64,000 nt of DNA, from positions 1 to 64,000 of the forward strand of contig CAKTYZ010000001.1 in NCBI GenBank assembly GCA_934635225.1. The letters are read 5' to 3'. Position numbers and translations under genes: made by a program. Of this stretch, positions 58,148 to 64,000 are shown in pieces (position 1 is the first letter of the stretch; each line of letters opens with the position of its first letter). This DNA comes from an uncultured Kiritimatiellota bacterium. Its GTDB lineage: Bacteria > Verrucomicrobiota > Kiritimatiellia > RFP12 > UBA1067. A model generated the notes under the pieces. It did no database searches, was not told the DNA's origin, and worked only from the letters and a program-made list of their open reading frames with translations.

Positions 58148-60100
58148 ATGGCCAAGACGCCGAAATTCGTGAACACCAAGGTGTTCGACTGGGTTGACAA
58201 GTGGAACAAGGTCTGCACGCCCGACAAGATCGTGGTCGTGAAGGGCACGAAGGAAGAGCACACGAAGATCTGTGAGATGATGGTCAAGAACGGCCAGTTC
58301 ATCAAGCTCAACCCGAAGAAGCGCCCGGGCTGCTACCTCGCCCGCTCGCACGAAAGCGACGTTGCGCGCGTCGAGGGCCGTACGTTCATCTGCTCGAAGA
58401 AGGAAATCGATGCGGGTCCGACGAACCATTGGATGGACCCCGAAGCGATGAAGAAGCTCATGCTCAAGAGCTACAAGGGCTGCATGAAGGGCCGCACGAT
58501 GTACGTGATCCCGTTCGCGATGGGTCCGATTGGCAACCCGATTACCCAGTACGGCATTGAGATCACCGATTCCCCGTATGTCGTGGTGAACATGGACATC
58601 ATGACCCGCACGGGCGACGCGGTGATGAAGCACCTCGGCAAGGACGGAGACTTCATCCCGTGCATCCACTCCGTCGGCGCGCCGCTCAAGAAGGGCCAGA
58701 AGGACGTCGCGTGGCCTTGCGCGAAGCGGATTGAGGACAAGTTCATCACCCAGTTCCCCGAAGAGCGCCAGATTTGGTCGTTCGGTTCGGGCTACGGCGG
58801 GAATGCGCTCCTAGGCAAGAAGTGCTTCGCGCTCCGCATCGCGTCGAAACTTGCGAAGGATCAGGGCTGGATGGCCGAACATATGCTCATTCTCACGCTC
58901 ACCAGCCCCGAGAAGAAGCAGTACCATATCACGGCGGCGTTCCCGTCCGCTTGCGGCAAGACCAACCTCGCGATGATGCTCCCGAAGCTCCCGGGCTGGA
59001 AACTCCAGACGGTCGGAGACGACATTGCGTGGCTCAAGCCGGGTGACGACGGTCGTCTTTACGCGATTAATCCGGAGAACGGCTTCTTCGGCGTTGCGCC
59101 GGGCACGTCGATGGATTCGAACCCGAACGCGCTCAAGAGCTGCAAGAAGGGAACGATTTTCACGAATGTCGTTCTCACGCCTGATGGTGACATCTGGTGG
59201 GAAGACATGGGCATCAAGGCTCCGAAGGAAGGCATTGACTGGAAGGGCAATCCGTGCTATGTCTGCGCGGACGATCCGTTCCGCATGGGTCCGAAGCCGG
59301 GCATGACGAAGGCGGAGATCAAGGAGCTCAAGTACGTTGCGGCTCACAAGAATTCGCGCTTCACGGCTCCCGCCGAGAACTGCCCCGTCCTCGACAAGGA
59401 GGGCTTCAACGGCAAGTTCAACAAGAAGCCGACGGGCGTGCCGATTGACGCGATTCTCTTCGGTGGCCGTCGTCCGTCCACGATTCCGCTGGTGAACGAG
59501 GCGAAAAGCTGGACGCACGGCGTGTTCATGGGTTCGGCTGCGGGTTCCGAGGTGACGGCCGCCGTCATCTCCGACCAGATCGGACAGGTCCGCCGCGACC
59601 CGATGGCGATGTTGCCGTTCTTTGGCTACAATGTCGCCGATTACTTCCAGCACTGGCTGGAGATGGAGCGCACCTCCGCCGACGCGACGAAGCTGCCGAA
59701 GATCTACTTCGTGAACTGGTTCCGCAAGGGTGATGACGGTCGCTTCATGTGGCCGGGCTTCGGCGACAACAGCCGCGTCCTGAAGTGGATCTGCCAGCGC
59801 ATCGAGGGAACGGTCAAGGCGAACGAGACCGCTATCGGAAACCTGCCGTTCGCGAAGGACATTGACCTCGCCAATAACGACGAGAAGGCGAAGTTCCATG
59901 TGGTCAAGGCCGACCTCGAGGAGATTCTCAAGGTTGACGTCGCGGGCTGGAAGAAGGAAATCGAGACGATTGGCGCGTCCTATGACCAGTATGACGCCCT
60001 CCCGTCGAAGGACTCGAAGGTCGCGTCGAAGACTGCGCACCGCGTCCCGAAGGCCCTTCGTCAGGTCCTTGCCGATGTCACGGCGGCGCTCGCGAAGTAA
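58148..60100 (+). CDS. pckG: GTP-type phosphoenolpyruvate carboxykinase
   Basis: The 650-aa enzyme interconverts oxaloacetate and PEP with GTP/GDP. The P-loop FPSACGKTNLAMM includes Cys269 and Lys271, the reactive residues of the GTP class. RSHESDVARVEGRTFICS, GSGYGGNALLGKKCFALRI, LFGGRRPSTIPLV and the mixed-metal region VGDDIAWLKPGDDG are all typical. FFGVAPGTSMDSNPNA follows. The length is slightly above the usual 600-620 aa. The ATG follows GAAGGAG at 58131-58137 with normal spacing. In fermenting bacteria this enzyme often fixes CO2 toward oxaloacetate and succinate rather than running gluconeogenesis. It is monocistronic, closed by a strong terminator. Confidence 0.96.
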   Translation: MAKTPKFVNTKVFDWVDKWNKVCTPDKIVVVKGTKEEHTKICEMMVKNGQFIKLNPKKRPGCYLARSHESDVARVEGRTFICSKKEIDAGPTNHWMDPEAMKKLMLKSYKGCMKGRTMYVIPFAMGPIGNPITQYGIEITDSPYVVVNMDIMTRTGDAVMKHLGKDGDFIPCIHSVGAPLKKGQKDVAWPCAKRIEDKFITQFPEERQIWSFGSGYGGNALLGKKCFALRIASKLAKDQGWMAEHMLILTLTSPEKKQYHITAAFPSACGKTNLAMMLPKLPGWKLQTVGDDIAWLKPGDDGRLYAINPENGFFGVAPGTSMDSNPNALKSCKKGTIFTNVVLTPDGDIWWEDMGIKAPKEGIDWKGNPCYVCADDPFRMGPKPGMTKAEIKELKYVAAHKNSRFTAPAENCPVLDKEGFNGKFNKKPTGVPIDAILFGGRRPSTIPLVNEAKSWTHGVFMGSAAGSEVTAAVISDQIGQVRRDPMAMLPFFGYNVADYFQHWLEMERTSADATKLPKIYFVNWFRKGDDGRFMWPGFGDNSRVLKWICQRIEGTVKANETAIGNLPFAKDIDLANNDEKAKFHVVKADLEEILKVDVAGWKKEIETIGASYDQYDALPSKDSKVASKTAHRVPKALRQVLADVTAALAK

Positions 60101-60142
60101 GTTTCGCGGCATTTGGCGCAACACCATGTGCGCCGAACAAGA

Positions 60143-60180
60143 GAAGGGCAGCGGCGTATCGCCGCTGCCCTTCTTGCGTT
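60143..60180 (+). terminator. intrinsic terminator after the PEPCK gene
   Basis: GAAGGGCAGCGGC (60143-60155) and GCCGCTGCCCTTC (60161-60173) form a perfect 13-bp stem with a five-base loop, followed by TTGCGTT. Confidence 0.85.
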
Positions 60181-60241
60181 GTGGCATTTTAGGGGAAAAG
60201 GTCGTTGAAGATGGGCTTTTCGCGGTTTGTTCGGAACGATA

Positions 60242-60250
60242 TGGTATAAT
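60242..60250 (+). promoter_or_regulatory. promoter TGGTATAAT of queD
   Basis: Extended -10 followed by ATGCGCC. Ten bases separate it from ATG 60261, so the leader should be only a few bases long. Confidence 0.75.
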
Positions 60251-60260
60251 ATGCGCCATC

Positions 60261-60674
60261 ATGACAACAGTAACGAAGACTGTGCGGTTTGATGCCGCGC
60301 ACATTTTGACGAATCATCAGGGACTTTGCAAGAATCTGCACGGACACACCTATCGCGTAGACGTCTCGGTTGCGCAGACGGACGGAGTGGGAGGCGACAT
60401 GGTGATTGATTTCAAGGACTTGAAGCGGATTGCGACGGAGGTCATTTGCGACCGTTTTGATCACGCTTTCATCTACAATACCGAGTCTGTTGGCGAATGC
60501 GAAATTGCGGCAGTCGTCGAAAAGCACGGTATGCGGACGGTCGCGATTCCGTTTCGCTCTACGGCGGAGAATCTTTCAAGGCTGTTCTTTGACGAACTCC
60601 GAGCGAAGGTTTCGGGGCTTGTGTCCGTCTGTGTTTGGGAAACGGCCGACAGCCGTGCCGAGTATCGCGTGTGA
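60261..60674 (+). CDS. queD: 6-carboxytetrahydropterin synthase
   Basis: The 137-aa protein belongs to the 6-pyruvoyltetrahydropterin synthase fold. VRFDAAHIL supplies zinc ligand His14, and LCKNLHGHTYRVDV supplies catalytic Cys23 and zinc ligands His27 and His29. FDHAFIYN and VWETADSRAEYRV provide the catalytic His and the pterin-anchoring Glu. QueD makes the second intermediate of queuosine and 7-deazaguanine synthesis. No queC/queE is adjacent. The start is set by the promoter ten bases upstream. The stop overlaps the chromate-transporter-like start (TGATG). Confidence 0.93.
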   Translation: MTTVTKTVRFDAAHILTNHQGLCKNLHGHTYRVDVSVAQTDGVGGDMVIDFKDLKRIATEVICDRFDHAFIYNTESVGECEIAAVVEKHGMRTVAIPFRSTAENLSRLFFDELRAKVSGLVSVCVWETADSRAEYRV

Positions 60675-61774
60675 TGAAGAGGTCTTTTCAGCTTTTTTTC
60701 GAGTTCTTCAAGATTTCGCTCTTCGTGATTGGCGGGGGCTATGCGATTATCGCGGTGGCGGATCAGGTGTTTGCAAAGCGAAAATGGACGGAGGAGGGTG
60801 AGCTTTTGGATGAACTTCCCGTCTTTCAGATGATTCCGGGGCTCATTGCAACGCATGTCGCCGTTTATGTCGGGCGTAAGGTCGCTGGATTGCCAGGCGC
60901 GATTCTTTGTGTCGTTGCGGTCGCATTGCCTTCCGTGACGATCTTTACGGCTGTTGCCATGGGCTATGACGCGTTGCCGCTCGACAATGCGTATCTTCTC
61001 TGTGCGTTCGTTGGTCTGCGCAGCGCGCTAACAGGCATCATTGCCGCGACGGTCCTTCGCAGCTGGACTAAGGCGACAAAGGACGCCTTCTTCTTTTCGG
61101 TTTTAATTGCCGCGTGCGTCGCTCTTCACTTTGGCGCACCTGTTTGGGCAGTTCTTGTCGTGGCGATGGCGATTGGACTGGTCAGTCTCGTGCGTGCGCG
61201 TGGAAGACAGGCGAAAACTTTTTGCTCGTTCAGTTGGTTGCCGCTCTTGCTGTTTCTTAAATATGGTGCGCTTTGCTTCGGCGGTGGCTTTGTGCTGGTG
61301 CCGATGTATATCGAGGATTTTGTTGGCCCGACGGCGTCTTTCCTGCAGGTTTCTGCCGATGAGTTCTCAAACCTGATGGCGCTCACGCAGATGACGCCGG
61401 GGCCGATTGGCGTGAATGGCGCGACTTACTTTGGCTTTCGTCTTGCAGGGATTCCCGGCGCAGTGCTGGCTTCGGCGGCTCTTCTTTTGCCAGGCTCTCT
61501 TCTTGTCTACCTTGCGCTTGCGTCGCTCGACCGCTTCAAGACGAGCCGGATCGTGCGTGGCATTTTACGCGGCGCGAAACCCGCGTCCCTGGCGTTGATG
61601 CTGGTCGCGCTTTGGGCGTTCTTGGGGTTGAGCGTCTTTGCGAACGGCCGGTTTAACGGGTTCTCGGCGGTTCTTGTTCTCCTGAGCCTCGTGCTGACCT
61701 TGAAGAAGGTCATCAACCCCGTCTTGCTCATTGTCCTCACGGCACTTGTTGCGCTGTTCTTGCCATGCGCTTGA
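60674..61774 (+). CDS. ChrA-family chromate transporter-like protein
   Basis: The 366-aa polytopic membrane protein has two homologous halves, as in long-chain ChrA. The first starts FFKISLFVIGGGYAIIAVAD and includes LPVFQMIPGLIATHVAVYVG. The second starts LFLKYGALCFGGGFVLVPMY and includes MALTQMTPGPIGVNGATYFG. The GGG(Y/F) and PGPxxxN-like motifs are hallmarks of the CHR family. Some members export chromate; others have unknown anionic substrates. It overlaps queD by one base and precedes pyrC by 10 bp, so these three likely form an operon without an obvious common function. Confidence 0.9.
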   Translation: MKRSFQLFFEFFKISLFVIGGGYAIIAVADQVFAKRKWTEEGELLDELPVFQMIPGLIATHVAVYVGRKVAGLPGAILCVVAVALPSVTIFTAVAMGYDALPLDNAYLLCAFVGLRSALTGIIAATVLRSWTKATKDAFFFSVLIAACVALHFGAPVWAVLVVAMAIGLVSLVRARGRQAKTFCSFSWLPLLLFLKYGALCFGGGFVLVPMYIEDFVGPTASFLQVSADEFSNLMALTQMTPGPIGVNGATYFGFRLAGIPGAVLASAALLLPGSLLVYLALASLDRFKTSRIVRGILRGAKPASLALMLVALWAFLGLSVFANGRFNGFSAVLVLLSLVLTLKKVINPVLLIVLTALVALFLPCA

Positions 61775-61784
61775 AAGGAAAGTT

Positions 61785-62825
61785 ATGATTCAGCGATTTG
61801 AGTTTCCCGGATTTATCGATGTCCATGTCCATTTCCGCGATCCGGGCGTGCCGGAGGCGGAGACGACCGCGACGGGTCTCGCGTCCGCTGCGCGTGGCGG
61901 CATGACGGCCGTCGTCACAATGCCGAACACGACGCCTGCCTGCGATTCGGTCGAGGCAATGGACGCACAACGCCGCGCGGCTCACGACGCCGCGTGCGCG
62001 GCAGGTTGCGAACTCCCGCTTCTGTTCCCGTCCGCCTGTCTCACGCAAGGACGGCTGGGGCGCGCGGTCGCCGACTTGGAGGCCCTTGCGCGGGCGGGGG
62101 CGGCGTTTTTCACGGACGATGGCACGTATGTCGTTGAGACGAGCGTGATGGAGGCGGCGATGCGCCGTGCCGCCGCGCTCGGCCTTGTCATCTCCCAGCA
62201 TGCGCTTGCCCCGGGGCTTTCGGAAGCGGCGTGCATCCGTCGAGACCTTTCCCTTTGCCGCGAGACGGGGTGTCGTCTGCATGTCCAGCACATTTCGACG
62301 GCGGAAGGCGTCGCGCTTGTCCGCGAGGCGCAGAAGGAGGGACTTCCCGTCACGGCTGAGGCGACGCCGCATCATTTGTTGCTCTGTCAGGACGACATCG
62401 TTGGAGATGACGGCAACTACAAGATGGCGCCGCCGCTGGCGACTCAAGAGGACCGTGCGGAAGTTCGGCGCGGCGTGAGGGACGGGACTTTGATGTTTGC
62501 GACTGACCATGCGCCGCATCCAGCGGCAAAGAAGAACATCGGCTATGCCCACGCGGCAAACGGCATCATCGGACTTGAGACGGCAATACCGATCACCTAT
62601 CAGGTCATGGTCGAAGAAGAGGGCATGCCGGTCGAAATGTGGGCCGAGGCCTGGTGGCGGATGCCACGGACGATTTTGCCGGCGCCTTTGGCCGCGCAGC
62701 TGGAGGGACATGCAACCCGTGTCGTTGTCGGTGAGCCGCATGCGGTGGATCTTGACTCGTTCGTCTCGCGTTCGCGCAATTGTCCCTATCAGGGAATGAT
62801 GTTTGGCTGTTGGCCATGTCCGTGA
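61785..62825 (+). CDS. pyrC: dihydroorotase, class I type
   Basis: The 346-aa product starts at ATG 61785 behind AAAGGAAAG. GFIDVHVHFRDPG holds zinc ligands His14 and His16 and the substrate-binding Arg18. VTMPNTTP supplies the substrate Asn. FFTDDGTYV, ISQHALAP and HVQHISTAEG supply further ligands, and FATDHAPHP the catalytic Asp. It closes carbamoyl-aspartate to dihydroorotate in pyrimidine synthesis. At 346 aa it is shorter than PyrC class I (about 420), missing the C-terminal part of the composite beta domain. Other cyclic amidohydrolases are possible but the RDPG and MPNT blocks favour dihydroorotase. Confidence 0.88.
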   Translation: MIQRFEFPGFIDVHVHFRDPGVPEAETTATGLASAARGGMTAVVTMPNTTPACDSVEAMDAQRRAAHDAACAAGCELPLLFPSACLTQGRLGRAVADLEALARAGAAFFTDDGTYVVETSVMEAAMRRAAALGLVISQHALAPGLSEAACIRRDLSLCRETGCRLHVQHISTAEGVALVREAQKEGLPVTAEATPHHLLLCQDDIVGDDGNYKMAPPLATQEDRAEVRRGVRDGTLMFATDHAPHPAAKKNIGYAHAANGIIGLETAIPITYQVMVEEEGMPVEMWAEAWWRMPRTILPAPLAAQLEGHATRVVVGEPHAVDLDSFVSRSRNCPYQGMMFGCWPCP

Positions 62826-62852
62826 CGTCCATGCGCTTGAAAGGAGCCTGAG

Positions 62853-64000
62853 ATGATATCCGTCCTCACTTTTGCTTCGCTTTGCCTGTTGTTGGTTTTC
62901 GGCAAGATCCTTCGCGTGCAGATTCCGATCCTCCAGCGGCTCTACCTTCCCTCGTCCGTCATCGGCGGGGTCATCGGGCTTGTCCTCTTCACTTCCTGCG
63001 GCGCGGCGTTTCCGCCTGAACTCAAGGCGACGATGGCGAAATGCCCGGGATTCCTGATCAACGTCATCTTCGCCACGATCTTCCTTGGGGCGGCGGTTCC
63101 GAGGGCGGCGGAGATCGTTCGCTTCGCGTTGCCGCAGCTCACGCTCGGACAGATTCTCGCTTGGGGGCAATATGTGGTCGGCCTCGGCCTCGCGGGTTTC
63201 GTCTTCACGCGGTTCTTTGACGTGCCCGCCGCGTTTGGCAATCTTCTTGAACTTGGCTTCGAGGGCGGGCATGGCACGGTCGGCGGCATGACGGATTCGT
63301 TCATCGCCTTCGGCTGGGAAGACGGCATTGCGCTCGGGTTCACCATCGCGACCATCGGCATGATCGTCGGCATCGTCTTCGGCATGGCAATGATCCAGTA
63401 CGCCCACAAAAAGGGCATCGTCAAGCAGGTGCGGGCTTTCAAGGACCGGACGGTGAACGAGCGGCGCGGCGTCCACAAGCGCGACAAGCGCCCGTCGGCG
63501 GGCCTTCAGACCGTCTACTGCGATTCGATAGACTCGCTCGCTTGGCATCTGGCGATCGTGGGCCTTGCGATGCTGATCGGCTTTGTCCTACATTGCTGCA
63601 TTCCGATGAAGGGATTTCCTCTCTTTCCGCTTTGCATGATCGGGGGTGTGCTTCTTTCGCTGTTTGCGAAGGTGGCGAAAGTCGATCTGCTCGTGGATCG
63701 CGTGCAGATGGAGCGCGTTTCGGGCGCGGCGCTGGATTTTCTCGTCGTCTCCGCCGTCGCGACGATTCGGCTGGAGGTCGTCGCCGCGCATTGGCAGCCG
63801 CTCGTCATCCTTTGTGCGGTCGGTGCGCTCTGGAGCGTTTGGTGCATCTTCTTCATTGCGCCGCGCATCTTCCGCAAGGCGTGGTTCGAGCGTGCGATTG
63901 CCGAATTCGGCCAGGCGACGGGCGTGACGGCGACTGGGCTGATGCTCTTGCGAACGGTCGATCCCGAGAACAAGACGCCGGCGGCGATGAGCTTCGGCTA
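62853..64000 (+). CDS. gltS: sodium/glutamate symporter GltS, partial at window end
   Basis: An open frame from ATG 62853 (behind AAAGGAG) runs off the window after 382 codons. It is a polytopic membrane protein. LYLPSSVIGGVIGLVLF, GFEGGHGTVGGMTDSF and FGQATGVTATGLMLLRTVDP match the two pseudo-repeat motifs of GltS. A hydrophilic loop near 185-225 (KDRTVNERRGVHKRDKRP) separates the halves. The family imports glutamate with sodium. The substrate could be another dicarboxylate. The gene is 27 bp after pyrC. The C terminus is not visible. Confidence 0.87.
   Translation, partial: MISVLTFASLCLLLVFGKILRVQIPILQRLYLPSSVIGGVIGLVLFTSCGAAFPPELKATMAKCPGFLINVIFATIFLGAAVPRAAEIVRFALPQLTLGQILAWGQYVVGLGLAGFVFTRFFDVPAAFGNLLELGFEGGHGTVGGMTDSFIAFGWEDGIALGFTIATIGMIVGIVFGMAMIQYAHKKGIVKQVRAFKDRTVNERRGVHKRDKRPSAGLQTVYCDSIDSLAWHLAIVGLAMLIGFVLHCCIPMKGFPLFPLCMIGGVLLSLFAKVAKVDLLVDRVQMERVSGAALDFLVVSAVATIRLEVVAAHWQPLVILCAVGALWSVWCIFFIAPRIFRKAWFERAIAEFGQATGVTATGLMLLRTVDPENKTPAAMSFG

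Noticed and set aside
1..64000. tRNA or rRNA genes
   Set aside because: I looked for T-loop GTTCRA motifs flanked by paired arms and CCA-type ends and found none with a credible cloverleaf. No rRNA-like sequence was noticed.
1..64000. Insertion sequences, prophage or integrase genes
   Set aside because: No transposase, integrase or phage structural protein is encoded in any convincing frame.

Overview
The window reads as chromosomal DNA of a GC-rich, diderm, probably anaerobic carbohydrate-degrading bacterium. Evidence for a diderm envelope is a TonB-dependent receptor with a classic aromatic barrel terminus, Lgt, and lipoprotein-type signals. Large secreted proteins with autotransporter-type beta-strand repeats and LamG-like domains, an ECF sigma factor beside a membrane Ser/Thr kinase, GTP-type PEP carboxykinase and IorA together suggest the PVC superphylum, most likely Kiritimatiellota or a related Verrucomicrobiota/Lentisphaerota lineage from a gut. 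That placement is inference from gene content, not from a marker gene.

Layout. 1-486: no convincing gene; three LacI-type palindromes exactly 22 bp apart. 487-5474: branched-chain amino acid operon (ilvD-ilvC-ilvB-ilvN) behind a textbook attenuator with a leader peptide rich in Val, Leu and Ile. 5502-6629: secreted metallophosphoesterase. 6735-16847: operon of a GntR/LacI hybrid (AraR-like) regulator, a clan GH-A hydrolase, a LamG/beta-repeat surface protein and a giant toroid plus beta-helix enzyme. 17036-21525: compact TonB receptor and another beta-repeat protein. 21659-24721: FtsB/DivIC-like protein, HExxH membrane protein, Lgt and a short ComEC-like protein. 24841-35427: beta-repeat protein, GH-A enzyme, GH2 beta-mannosidase, ParE, and a clan GH-D enzyme. 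35505-44824: XylR-type regulator divergent from a 1457-aa beta-repeat protein and a CE7 esterase/beta-helix fusion. 44966-48213: FGE-domain protein, Ser/Thr kinase and ECF sigma factor. 48292-48415: an unusual 22-bp-phased repeat array. 48509-64000: DUF6528-like lipoprotein, malic enzyme, IorA, YggU, coiled-coil exported protein, PlsC-like protein, GH2 beta-galactosidase, DapA, PEPCK, QueD, ChrA, dihydroorotase and a partial GltS.

Three cross-cutting signals stand out. (1) Four large non-enzymatic beta-rich exported proteins end in the same heptapeptide pattern, G-x5-R-stop (GFRLFIR, GMILVFR, GMVYYVR, GTLITIR). No other protein completed in the window does. Three are immediately followed by a CAZyme gene and the fourth follows the TonB receptor, suggesting a surface-display system for glycan capture with its own C-terminal signal. 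(2) At least 16 promoters share an extended -10 box TGnTATAAT, mostly with no recognisable -35. (3) In several of these the box lies 6-8 nt from the ATG, predicting leaderless mRNAs.

Metabolically, malic enzyme, GTP-PEPCK and ferredoxin-linked IorA fit anaerobic C3/C4 and amino-acid fermentation. The glycosidases point to mannan, galactan and acetylated or pectin-like plant or host glycans.
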